A DNA stretch of 64,000 bases from the NCBI GenBank assembly GCA_903848465.1, contig CAINGK010000070.1, positions 1 through 64,000 of the forward strand. The letters run 5' to 3'. Below are positions 52,153-63,400 of the stretch, in pieces. This DNA is from an uncultured Verrucomicrobiota bacterium. Its GTDB lineage: Bacteria > Verrucomicrobiota > Verrucomicrobiia > Verrucomicrobiales > Verrucomicrobiaceae. Both the position numbers and the translations under genes were made by a program. Under the pieces are notes generated by a model. That model did not search any database, was not told where the DNA came from, and saw nothing but the letters and a program-made list of their open reading frames with translations. Each line of letters begins with the position of its first letter. Within the stretch, counting starts at the first letter, position 1.

Positions 52153-54855
52153 CTATTCTGTCGCTGGCGCATCTTCCGCAGTTGCATCTTGAGTTGGTTC
52201 GGCAACAGCAATTTCCTCCACGGAAGCGGCTTCCACCAATGGTTCCGCATCGTCGGCGACCACGGTGGCCACGTCCTGGATGGTTTCGCCTTCCTTGAGT
52301 CCCATGAGTTTAACACCTTGGGCATTGCGGCCGGTTTCGCGAATGTCGCAAATGCGGATGCGCACGCTCTGGCCTTTGGTGGTCATGAGCATGAGCTCGT
52401 CTTTGTCATGCACTGCTTTGGCAGCGACGACCTTGCCAGTCTTCTCCGTGACATTCATCGTGGTCACACCTTTGCCGCCACGATTGGCGAGGAGGCGGTA
52501 CTCATCGAAAGGCGTGCGCTTGCCGAGTCCGTTCTCGGATACCACCAGCACCATGGTATCGGGCTCGTTGGTGAGACAACTGACGAGGAAATCGCCGTCA
52601 TCGAGCGTGATGCCACGTACGCCAGCAGTGTTACGACCGATAGGACGCAGGGTGGGTGAGGAAGGATCGTCTCCGGTTTCATGGAAGCGGGCGAACATGC
52701 CTTCGTGGGTGACGAGGCAGATTTCTTTATTGCCGTCGGTGAGCACCACATCGACGAGGTCGTTGCCTTCATCGAGGTTGATGGCGGCGAGGCCATCCTT
52801 GCGGTAGTTTTTGAACTCTTCGAGGGCGGTCTTTTTCACCGTGCCATCCTTGGTGGCAAAGACGACGTACTTGTCAGCGGCCCACATGGCCTCGTCTTCA
52901 GGACCTTGAGCTACGAGAGTAAGCACGGCAGCGATTTTCTCCGCCGGAAAGCTCACTGAGTATTCTTTTCCGTCTTTGGTCCGCGTCACTGTGTGCGCAG
53001 GCTTCAGATTGAGCATGTTTTTGATGCTGCGGCCTTTGCCTGTGCGAGCGGCTTCGGGAAGTTGATACACACGCTCCACATACATGCGGCCTGTATTGGT
53101 GAAGAAGAGCAAGAAGTCGTGCAGATGCGCGCTGAAGAGATGTTCGACAAAGTCGGTGGCTTCTTCCTCGCCCTGCGCCTCGCGGGTCTCCATACCTTTC
53201 AAGCCTTTGCCACCGCGGTTTTGCACTCGGTACTCAGCGGTCGATGTCCGCTTGATGCTGCCCATGTGCGTCATGGTGACGACGGCTGGGTCGTTCGGGA
53301 TGAGATCGATATTTTCGATCTCGCCCTCGGCGGCTTCGATGCGTGTCAGACGCGGAGTCGCGTGCTTGAGGCGGATGGCCTGTAGTTCGTCCTTGATGAT
53401 CTGAAGCACGCGGGATTCACGGGCCAGGATGTCCATGAAATCACGGATGCTGACGAGCACCTCATCGTAATCAGCTTTGATCTTGTCGCGCTCAAGTCCA
53501 ACGAGCTGGTAGAGACGGAGTTCCAAGATGTCTTCGACCTGCTTGTCAGTGAAGATGTAGTTATCCCCCACGATGCTGGCCTGACCGCGAATCATGATAC
53601 CGAGTTGCTCGGCGGTGCTGATGGAAAAATTGTAAGCCTTGAGGCGCTCGCGGGCTTCGTCACGGTTGCGGCTGTCGCGGATGATCTTGATGAAGTCATC
53701 CAAGTGGCCGAGCGCAAGGAGTTGGGCTTCCAGTTTTTCAGCTTTGAATTCGGCCTGCTTCAACAGGAAGCGAGTGCGGCGGATGATGACCTCACGGCGA
53801 TGCTCGATGTAGCATGCAATCGCATCCTTCATGCTCAACACACGAGGCTTGCCACCGTCGATGGCAAGCATGTGGATCGAGAAGCTGGACTCCAGCGCCG
53901 TATGTTTGTACAGATTGTTCAGGACGATCTGGCCGCGCGCATCACGCTTGAGATCGATAACGACGCGAGTGTTTTCGTCTGACTCGTCACGCACACCGCT
54001 GATGTCGGTGATGATTTTTTCGTTCGCCAGTTCGGCGATGCGTTTCACCAGCTCAGCACGGTTCACGTTGAACGGAATCTCGGTGATGATGATCTGCTCG
54101 CGGTTGCCGTTTTCGACAATCTCGGCCTGTCCGCGTGTGCGCACACTGCCATGCCCGGTCTCGATGTATTCGCGGATGCCATTGGTGCCGAGGATGACGC
54201 AGCCCGTCGGGAAATCGGGTCCTTTGATGTAGGCCTGCAGTTCCGTGCTGGTGATCTGCGGATTGTCAATCTGGGCGCACACTGCATCGACGACTTCGCC
54301 AAGATTGTGCGGTGGCATGTTGGTGGCCATGCCCACGGCAATGCCAGTACCACCATTGACGATGAGATTGGGGAACGCTGCCGGGAACACGGTCGGCTCG
54401 GTGAGACGTTCATCGTAGTTCGGCACGAAATCGACGGTCTCCTTCTCCATGTCCGACATCAAAGTACCACCCAGGTGCGTCATGCGGGCTTCCGTATAAC
54501 GCATGGCTGCCGGAGGGTCGCCTTCCACGGAACCGAAGTTCCCTTGCGGATCGATCAACGGCTCACGAATGGCCCAGGGTTGCCCCATGTGAACGAGCGT
54601 GGGGTAAATAACCGCTTCACCGTGCGGATGGTAGTTACCGGAGGTGTCACCGCAGATCTTCGCACACTTCATGTGCTTCTTTGGCGGATAGAGCGACAGC
54701 TCATGCATCGCATAAAGGATGCGGCGTTGGGAGGGCTTCAGACCATCTCGGACATCCGGCAGCGCACGGGCGATGATGACGGACATCGAATAGTCGAGGA
54801 AGGAGTTCTTCACTTCTTCAGCGACAGAGATGGGGCGAATGTTGGGGTCTTGCAT
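52153..54855 (-). CDS. gyrA: DNA gyrase subunit A
   Basis: 900 residues. Breaks and rejoins DNA in supercoiling with GyrB. The N-terminal domain has [25 protein letters not shown] near residue 74, and the active-site Tyr120 in [10 protein letters not shown]. The GyrA box [13 protein letters not shown] supports gyrase rather than topoisomerase IV. The C-terminal propeller is followed by an acidic tail. At the quinolone site, E. coli HGDSAVYD reads HGEAVIYP: Ser83 is Ala81 and Asp87 is Pro85. It is the last gene of a gyrB / S23-like / gyrA operon, 44 bases after the S23-like gene. Confidence 0.97.
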   Translation of the reverse strand: MQDPNIRPISVAEEVKNSFLDYSMSVIIARALPDVRDGLKPSQRRILYAMHELSLYPPKKHMKCAKICGDTSGNYHPHGEAVIYPTLVHMGQPWAIREPLIDPQGNFGSVEGDPPAAMRYTEARMTHLGGTLMSDMEKETVDFVPNYDERLTEPTVFPAAFPNLIVNGGTGIAVGMATNMPPHNLGEVVDAVCAQIDNPQITSTELQAYIKGPDFPTGCVILGTNGIREYIETGHGSVRTRGQAEIVENGNREQIIITEIPFNVNRAELVKRIAELANEKIITDISGVRDESDENTRVVIDLKRDARGQIVLNNLYKHTALESSFSIHMLAIDGGKPRVLSMKDAIACYIEHRREVIIRRTRFLLKQAEFKAEKLEAQLLALGHLDDFIKIIRDSRNRDEARERLKAYNFSISTAEQLGIMIRGQASIVGDNYIFTDKQVEDILELRLYQLVGLERDKIKADYDEVLVSIRDFMDILARESRVLQIIKDELQAIRLKHATPRLTRIEAAEGEIENIDLIPNDPAVVTMTHMGSIKRTSTAEYRVQNRGGKGLKGMETREAQGEEEATDFVEHLFSAHLHDFLLFFTNTGRMYVERVYQLPEAARTGKGRSIKNMLNLKPAHTVTRTKDGKEYSVSFPAEKIAAVLTLVAQGPEDEAMWAADKYVVFATKDGTVKKTALEEFKNYRKDGLAAINLDEGNDLVDVVLTDGNKEICLVTHEGMFARFHETGDDPSSPTLRPIGRNTAGVRGITLDDGDFLVSCLTNEPDTMVLVVSENGLGKRTPFDEYRLLANRGGKGVTTMNVTEKTGKVVAAKAVHDKDELMLMTTKGQSVRIRICDIRETGRNAQGVKLMGLKEGETIQDVATVVADDAEPLVEAASVEEIAVAEPTQDATAEDAPATE

Positions 54856-54899
54856 GAGATGGGAAAGGTCAGGGCTGGCGGCAGAGCGCCATCAAAAGG

Positions 54900-55358
54900 T
54901 CAAGTATTCCAGGCAGGTGGGCGTGGGTGGAAGTACTCTTCGAGAGGCAGTAGGTGAATTGATGCGGCTCTGGAAGTTGCGTGAACTGCGTTGGCTTGAA
55001 TGGGAGCGAAAGTGTCGATGTAGTTGTCGAGCTGACGGTGGAGGGTGTCGAGTTTCAGAGAGAGGTCTCTGGCCACAGAGTCGATCAAGAGACCTCGACT
55101 TACGGCCTTTTCCAACCACGTTTGCGTCTGACAGAGCGCTCCCAACGCTTGGCGACAAAAACTGGCATTCTCTTGGGCGGAGCAGCGCCCATAGCCTTCG
55201 GAGATATTGGCGGCAATGGAATCGGCAGAGCGGATCCAATGCACTCCGACGGTCTGCTTCGCCATCCAGTCCCAGCCAGCAGTCAATGACCAAATGTCCT
55301 CACCAACTCGCATCGCGAGTTGATAGACTTTAAGTTCATGTAAGTTGACCGTGGCCAT
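54900..55358 (-). CDS. Four-helix-bundle protein (S23/IVP-like)
   Basis: 152 residues. The pattern LKVYQLAMRVGEDIWSLT, then HWIRSADSIAANISEGYGR, FCRQALGALCQTQTWLEKA and RDLSLKLDTLHRQLDNYI is that of the four-helix-bundle family first found in 23S rRNA intervening sequences; members pentamerise. Its biochemical role is unknown. Here it is chromosomal and lies between gyrB and gyrA, 37 and 44 bases from them, so it is probably transcribed with gyrase. A C-terminal 30-residue tail rich in His and Pro (HLLPLEEYFHPRPP) is unusual. No rRNA is nearby. Confidence 0.85.
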   Translation of the reverse strand: MATVNLHELKVYQLAMRVGEDIWSLTAGWDWMAKQTVGVHWIRSADSIAANISEGYGRCSAQENASFCRQALGALCQTQTWLEKAVSRGLLIDSVARDLSLKLDTLHRQLDNYIDTFAPIQANAVHATSRAASIHLLPLEEYFHPRPPAWNT

Positions 55359-55395
55359 ACCGACTTCTAAACGATTCTTGAATACGGCTTACCCT

Positions 55396-58005
<2,610 letters not shown>

Positions 58006-58114
58006 CTACCGGAAACGTGCTCGATGATGACCCATTTAGACTAGCAAGATGAAGGGGGGGAGCAAAGGGAATTTTTGCGCCAAATCGAAGTCTTTTTGAC
58101 CTCCATATCCAGGC

Positions 58115-58771
58115 CTATATCACTTCTTGCAACCCCAGCTTCTCAATGATCTCCGGCAAAACCCCGGGATAGGGGCCGCCGACGCTGATGTTGCCCACGT
58201 AGCCGAGGCTTTTCCAGGTCTGACTATGGCTGTAATAACCACCGACACAGAGCTGGCGGAAGCGTTTGAAAAAAGCCGCCCCGACATGGTGTTCAGGCTT
58301 GGCTTTTGCCGCATCGCAGACGTCATCGGCGATCTGCGACTGCTGCTCGGCACCCAGTTCCTCAAAACGCTTCGAAAAGCGCTTAAAACTCTCCGTGTTG
58401 AGCCATCCCAGCCCCCCACGAATCACCTCCCGGTCCTCCTGATGCGCGGGATAATCGGCACTGACCCATTCATTGATAAATTCTGGAACGCCGACCTCCG
58501 AGGCGGCGGGGGAGGCTTCATCCTTCGGCAGGATCAAATCAGCCAGGGCCTGGGTGGTAGCCAGTTCTTCAGCAGACAGCAGCTTTTCCCACGGAAATTT
58601 CAGTGGTTGCATGAAGTCGGGGTCATGGAAGACAAACCGCGAAGGATGCGCCGGTGGTGCGGGTTCGGTTTCACGCGGTGCCGCGATGGTAGGCACGGCT
58701 GCCGCTCCAGCGGCACCGCCGAGCAGGCCTTTCAACGCATGGCGGCGGGAGATAGGAGAGGAGTCAGACAT
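58115..58771 (-). CDS. Gluconate 2-dehydrogenase subunit 3-like protein, Tat signal
   Basis: 218 residues. The N-terminus MSDSSPISRRHALKGLLGGA is a strong twin-arginine signal. The rest is the small-subunit family of FAD sugar dehydrogenases: ELATTQALADLILPKDEASPAA, VGVPEFINEW, FKRFRQLCVGGYYSHSQTWKSLGYVG. In studied enzymes this subunit carries the flavoprotein across the membrane by Tat. It starts 12 bases after the stop of the GMC gene, so they form an operon; a cytochrome subunit is not adjacent. Confidence 0.9.
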   Translation of the reverse strand: MSDSSPISRRHALKGLLGGAAGAAAVPTIAAPRETEPAPPAHPSRFVFHDPDFMQPLKFPWEKLLSAEELATTQALADLILPKDEASPAASEVGVPEFINEWVSADYPAHQEDREVIRGGLGWLNTESFKRFSKRFEELGAEQQSQIADDVCDAAKAKPEHHVGAAFFKRFRQLCVGGYYSHSQTWKSLGYVGNISVGGPYPGVLPEIIEKLGLQEVI

Positions 58772-58783
58772 GGCGCAGATCGG

Positions 58784-60562
58784 TTAAAGATTCCCCCGTT
58801 TCATCTCCTCCATCAGCCATTCACTGGAACGCCAGGCGAGAGCGAGGATGGTGAGGGTGGGGTTTTTGTCAGGGTTGCTTGGTAGGACGGCACCGTCCAT
58901 GAGGAAAAGGTTCTTCACATCCCACGTCTGGCAGTATTGATTGGTGACGCTCTCTTCCGCCTTTCCCCCCATGCGGGCGGTGCCGACTTCATGAATGATC
59001 TCGCCGGGCCGCTGGATGGCCTCCGCACCGCTCTGCGGCTTGGCCTTGCCTCCCATGCCTTCGAGCATCGCTGCAAAGGTCTGCTGCATGTGCTCCGCCT
59101 GTTTGATCTCATGATCGCTCCACTTCCAGTGGAAACGCAGCACGGGGATGCCCCATTGATCCACGACGTTGGGGTCAAGTTCGCTGTAGCAGTCATTGTT
59201 CGGCAGCATCTCGCCGCGCCCCGAAAAGCCAAACTGCGCACCATAGTAGCGCCGCGCGTCCTCCTTGAGCTTGCGGCCGTACACGCCCGGCGAAGTTGCA
59301 TCGAGAAATCCAAAGCTCTTCACCTCCGGCATCTGCCGACCACCACCCATCTCAATATGATAGCCACGGGCAAAGCCAAGCTTGGCGTGCTCATTCACCA
59401 GCCACCACGGTACATAAGTGTGCAGTCCTCCTGCACCGTCCTCATTCATCGGCGGCAGATCCTCCATGGCGGGAATGTGTGCCCCTAGGCGCGTACCCAC
59501 GCTGTCCATGAGATTGCGCCCCACCTGTCCTGAGGAGTTGGCCAGCCCTGCTTTGTCGCGTGATTTCGAGTTCAGCAGGATGCGCGAGGTTTCACAAGTG
59601 CTTGCCGCCAGAATGACCACGCGGGCTTTCGCGATCGCATCCCGGCGCGTGACCTTGTCGATGTAATGCACGCCCGTGGCCTTGCCACTGTCATCCAGCA
59701 CCACTTCACGCACCATCGCATCCGTGATGATGTCCAAATTCCCCGTGGCCAGTGCAGGCGGCAACAGCACCGTCGTGCTTTGGAAGTTCGCACGGATGCT
59801 GCAGCCCCGGATGCAGTTCGTCGCCCAAAAGCAGGCGGCGCGCGACATCATGTCCTTGCCCAGAATCTCCTGCGCCTTGGGATTGTTCGGGAACAGCACC
59901 TTCGGCAGGTTTTTCCAATCCATTGGCTGACTAAGCACGGCACGATGCGCCGCGACAACGGGCACGCCGAGTTTACGCCCAGCTTTCTTTGCGAGCAGTT
60001 CCCCGACCCTTGGCTTTGGCGGTGGCAGTAGCACTCCGGGCGATGAATTCGGTGCGTTCGCGATGCCGTCGTTCTCGCCATAGACGCCGATCAATTGCTC
60101 TACTCGATCATACCAAGGGGCCAAGTCAGCATAGCTCATGGGCCAATCAACGCCGAGGCCATCGCGAGATTTTGGTTTAAAGTCGAATTCACCAAACCGC
60201 AGAGAAATGCGGCCCCAGTGATTGGTGCGGCCGCCGAGCATGCGCGCACGCCACCACCAAAAGTCGCCTTCCGTGCCCTGCTTATTCGTGTAGGGTTCTC
60301 CCGGCACTTGCCAGCCGCCGATGTTCGAATCATAAAATCCGAAATATCGATCCGGCGTGGCCGCACCACGAAGCGGTGCCATCTCCGGTGTATTGAACAT
60401 CGGCGTCTCCTTCACCGGTTCATAATTTCGCCCGGCCTCGATCATGAGCACCTTCACACCGTTCAAAGCCAGAATCATCGCCGCCATGCCGCCGCCAGCT
60501 CCAGAGCCCACGACAATGACATCATACTGGGGCTGCGTTTTGCGTTCGGTGAGGACGGGCAT
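58784..60562 (-). CDS. GMC-family FAD oxidoreductase (sugar dehydrogenase type)
   Basis: 592 residues. FAD motif VIVVGSGAGGGMAAMILALNG near residue 15 and the family's GGRTNHWGRISLRF near 112; the C-terminus holds EVGTARMGGKAEESV and the active-site region NPDKNPTLTILALAWR. It belongs to the glucose/gluconate/glucoside 3-dehydrogenase branch and has no signal of its own, in keeping with co-export on the Tat-bearing subunit 3 downstream. Probable reaction: oxidation of a sugar hydroxyl to a ketone or lactone with electrons to a cytochrome. Substrate unknown. Confidence 0.92.
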   Translation of the reverse strand: MPVLTERKTQPQYDVIVVGSGAGGGMAAMILALNGVKVLMIEAGRNYEPVKETPMFNTPEMAPLRGAATPDRYFGFYDSNIGGWQVPGEPYTNKQGTEGDFWWWRARMLGGRTNHWGRISLRFGEFDFKPKSRDGLGVDWPMSYADLAPWYDRVEQLIGVYGENDGIANAPNSSPGVLLPPPKPRVGELLAKKAGRKLGVPVVAAHRAVLSQPMDWKNLPKVLFPNNPKAQEILGKDMMSRAACFWATNCIRGCSIRANFQSTTVLLPPALATGNLDIITDAMVREVVLDDSGKATGVHYIDKVTRRDAIAKARVVILAASTCETSRILLNSKSRDKAGLANSSGQVGRNLMDSVGTRLGAHIPAMEDLPPMNEDGAGGLHTYVPWWLVNEHAKLGFARGYHIEMGGGRQMPEVKSFGFLDATSPGVYGRKLKEDARRYYGAQFGFSGRGEMLPNNDCYSELDPNVVDQWGIPVLRFHWKWSDHEIKQAEHMQQTFAAMLEGMGGKAKPQSGAEAIQRPGEIIHEVGTARMGGKAEESVTNQYCQTWDVKNLFLMDGAVLPSNPDKNPTLTILALAWRSSEWLMEEMKRGNL

Positions 60563-60664
60563 GGCGTGTGAATTTTACGCACTATAGCCATGACTAAACG
60601 CCGACAAGTCCTGATCCAACGCAGATGCACTCACGCTGCACGCTACTGCCGTAAGCACTTTCCA

Positions 60665-61030
60665 TCAAAACTCGCCGCGAAACACACACCGGGCGTTGGG
60701 TGTTTCGTGGATCACGATTTCGCAGAGACCTGGCAGTTGCGGGGCCAGCTTTTTCCAGAGCCAGGCGGCCATGTATTCGATGGTGGGATTTTCCAGACCT
60801 TCGATCTCATTGAGATAGGAATGATCCAGCCGGTCCATGAGCGGCTTCATCGCCTTGGATATTTCCGCGTGGTCATAGACCCAGCCAATCTTCGGATCCA
60901 CCTCGCCCTCAACGGCAATCTCCAGCTTGAAGGAATGGCCATGCATCTTGGTGCATTTGTGATCGCCAGGCAGATTGGGCAGCGTCTGGGCGGCCTCGAA
61001 ACGGAAGTCTTTGATGATGCGTGCGCGCAT
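60665..61030 (-). CDS. queD: 6-carboxy-5,6,7,8-tetrahydropterin synthase
   Basis: 121 residues of the PTPS/QueD family, which makes carboxytetrahydropterin for queuosine and other 7-deazapurines. Zinc ligands and the catalytic Cys are in DFRFEAAQTL and HKCTKMHGHSFKLEI; the catalytic Asp-His are in MDRLDHSYLNE and the C-terminal Glu in IVIHETPNARCVFRGEF. Length is standard. It stands alone here between 100-base gaps that show no feature; queC, queE and queF are not in the window. Confidence 0.94.
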   Translation of the reverse strand: MRARIIKDFRFEAAQTLPNLPGDHKCTKMHGHSFKLEIAVEGEVDPKIGWVYDHAEISKAMKPLMDRLDHSYLNEIEGLENPTIEYMAAWLWKKLAPQLPGLCEIVIHETPNARCVFRGEF

Positions 61031-61131
61031 GAATTTGGGTGGGAGAGTCTTTAGAACCGCTTGTGTGAACTGACCAGCACAAATGATGCGCGGATTCTGC
61101 GAATAGGAACATTGGCGGACATTCGAACAAA

Positions 61132-63141
61132 TCAGGGGTTCTTGTTTTCTTCTGGCTTGGCTGGACGGTGGGGAGGCAGGATCGTCAGGTTCAAGCGATA
61201 AACCACGCCGTCAAACGGTGTGCTGTTGGGATATTGGGCGGCTTTCAAGATGCCGAAACTTTGTCCGGCGGCGATGCCTGATTGCGGTTCCTTGGGAAAT
61301 CCTTGTTCAAACGGGGCCACTCCCAGTACTTCGCTGTGACCTGGAACGGCCAGCGTGATGACGCCCCCGGTGTCAATCTGAGCACGAATATTGAAGCGGC
61401 CTTTCTCAAGCGCCGCGCCGCTGATGATCGTGCTCTGGCCGCTGGCAAACACGGTCAAAGTGGGCTGGGACGCCACGAGATGCAACGCGTAGCCGGACTG
61501 TTCGTCCCCTTGTGCCAGCAGGGTGCTGTCCTGATCCACCTGGGGATCGAACTCAAAGGCGGCATCAATGAAAACTCCCCTGCCCTGCAATTTGGGTGCC
61601 TCCTCAGCGCTAAGAACATCGCCAATGTTCAACACCAAGTCGGCCGAACCCGACGGACTGGCGGCACCAATGATTTCCGCAGCCGGGCGTGAGGCACTCT
61701 TGAACTCCTTGGGGAAAAAGGCCGCCAGCGAGGATTTCAAAGACGCGTGCTCAGGCTTCGAGGCGAGATTCGTCCACTCATGCGGATCGGCTTGATGATC
61801 GTACAGCTCCTCGCTGCCGTCCGCATAGCGGATGTAGCGCCAGCGTTCATCGCGCGCGGCATATCCCACACTTTTGCCGCCTCCCATGCAGGTGACGGCT
61901 GGGCGGTCGCGTTTGGCCGTTGGGGCTAGCAGCAGCGGCTTCAGACTACTGCCATCCAGGTGCTCAGGCAGTGGCAGTTTGGTGAGATCGCACAGCGTGG
62001 GATAAAGGTCCACCAGCGCCACCGGCTGCGACGAGGTGCTGTCCGGCTGGGTGACGCCCGGGGCGTAAATGGAGAGCGGCACGCGGGTCGTTGGCTCCCA
62101 CAGCTTGCCCTTGTGCCACATCTGCTTTTCCCCGAGATACCAGCCGTGATCGGAGGTGAAGACGATGATCGTGTTTTTCGCGTTCGGCCCTTTTTCCACA
62201 GCTTCCAGAATGCGCCCCAGCATGGCATCGCAAAACGCCACGTTGGCCAGGTAGGCACGCACGGCCTCCTTCCAGAGATTTTTTTCCACGATCAGTTGGT
62301 GATAGCCGTCCTTGAGATGCGTCTTCGCGATGGCAGGTACATCCTCCAGGTCATCCGCCTTCACTTCCGGCAGCTTGATCGAATCGAGCGGGAAGGCGTC
62401 GAAATACTTCTGCGGCACATACCAGGGCGAATGCGGACGATAAAGGCCCAGAGCGAGAAAGAACGGCTGCTTCTGCTTTTGCGCGAGAAAATCTGCCGCA
62501 AAAGCGGCGACCAGGCCATCATCCGTCTTGTCTTCAGTAACAGAAATGCCGCCCCAGTCCCAGTGCCAGATGTTGAGGCCGTTGAAGTTTTGCCCCGTGT
62601 GAACGGGTAAATCAGGAATCTGCACACCGGGCTGTGGAAAGCGCTGGTCCCAGGCCGAATCCTGCTCAAACCCACGCCGACCGCCATGCCATCCGGCGAG
62701 TCGCCCCTGTGGCCCGCCGTGATTGGCGTGGAAGATTTTTCCTGCCGCCGCCGTCGTGTAACCTTGGGCTTTGAAATGCTCCGGCAGTGTCGGTTTGCCG
62801 ACGATCTGCACGCTACGCCGCCAGTCCTGCTCATTGCCAAACACCCCGCTGGAGGACGGCAGCATGCCCGTGAGCAAGGAGGTGCGCGAAGGATTGCACA
62901 GCGCGTAGTTGCAGTGAGCATTGGTGAAACGCATGCCCATCTTCGCTAGGCGATCTATGTTTGGCGTCACCGATTGCGGGTGCCCGCCCATCCAGCCCAC
63001 GTAGTCACGCAGATCATCTGCGATGATGAACAGGACATTGGGCTTCTCGTCCGTGGAAATAGGCCTCGATTTAGGCGCTGCGCCGAGGGAGGACGTCAGC
63101 GCAAACAGGGCAAAAAGAGTGAAGCGGCGGGCGGTCAGCAT
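61132..63141 (-). CDS. Iduronate-2-sulfatase-like sulfatase with extra C-terminal domain
   Basis: 669 residues from MLTARRFTLFALFALTSSLG, a signal peptide. Metal motif LFIIADDLRDYVGWMGGH near 37; modification site C82-N-P-S-R; AGKIFHANHGG near 130 and TSDHGWYLGEKQMWHKG near 345, the H-G-W-x-L-G-E pattern of iduronate-2-sulfatase relatives. After about residue 520 a beta-rich tail (IDAAFEFDPQVDQDSTLLAQGDEQ-type strands) of about 150 residues resembles a LamG-like module and may bind glycan. It is divergent from the ATP synthase operon; the gap carries the Rex/CRP-like operator. Confidence 0.92.
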   Translation of the reverse strand: MLTARRFTLFALFALTSSLGAAPKSRPISTDEKPNVLFIIADDLRDYVGWMGGHPQSVTPNIDRLAKMGMRFTNAHCNYALCNPSRTSLLTGMLPSSSGVFGNEQDWRRSVQIVGKPTLPEHFKAQGYTTAAAGKIFHANHGGPQGRLAGWHGGRRGFEQDSAWDQRFPQPGVQIPDLPVHTGQNFNGLNIWHWDWGGISVTEDKTDDGLVAAFAADFLAQKQKQPFFLALGLYRPHSPWYVPQKYFDAFPLDSIKLPEVKADDLEDVPAIAKTHLKDGYHQLIVEKNLWKEAVRAYLANVAFCDAMLGRILEAVEKGPNAKNTIIVFTSDHGWYLGEKQMWHKGKLWEPTTRVPLSIYAPGVTQPDSTSSQPVALVDLYPTLCDLTKLPLPEHLDGSSLKPLLLAPTAKRDRPAVTCMGGGKSVGYAARDERWRYIRYADGSEELYDHQADPHEWTNLASKPEHASLKSSLAAFFPKEFKSASRPAAEIIGAASPSGSADLVLNIGDVLSAEEAPKLQGRGVFIDAAFEFDPQVDQDSTLLAQGDEQSGYALHLVASQPTLTVFASGQSTIISGAALEKGRFNIRAQIDTGGVITLAVPGHSEVLGVAPFEQGFPKEPQSGIAAGQSFGILKAAQYPNSTPFDGVVYRLNLTILPPHRPAKPEENKNP

Positions 63142-63288
63142 CGCTGGCAAAGCTCGCACGTTGCAGTGGACCTGTCGAGCCAGTGTGTCCGGTATTGCTC
63201 CACCGGGTGCTGAGCGACACGACGAAAGTGCCGACAAGCTGTCCCGACCAGAGTCAAAGTCGTCGTAAAAAACGCAGCATTTGGCGAC

Positions 63289-63308
63289 TTTGTGAAATTT
63301 TTCACAAA
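63289..63308. promoter_or_regulatory. Perfect 20-bp dyad, Rex- or CRP-type operator
   Basis: TTTGTGAAATTTTTCACAAA, nine-base perfect arms with a TT centre, 92 bases before the atpB ATG and 148 before the sulfatase start. It fits the Rex consensus TTGTGAA-N4-TTCACAA at all 14 fixed positions and also the CRP core TGTGA-N6-TCACA. A TTGGCG at 63281-63286 could be a -35 box, which would place the dyad over the promoter (tentative). Confidence 0.75.
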
Positions 63309-63400
63309 TAGGGCTTGCGACCCCCTCTCATGTGGCTAAAAAAAAGGCCGCCATCCCGACCAGACCCTACACTGGCCCTCCCCGGAAGCCCCTACCCCTC

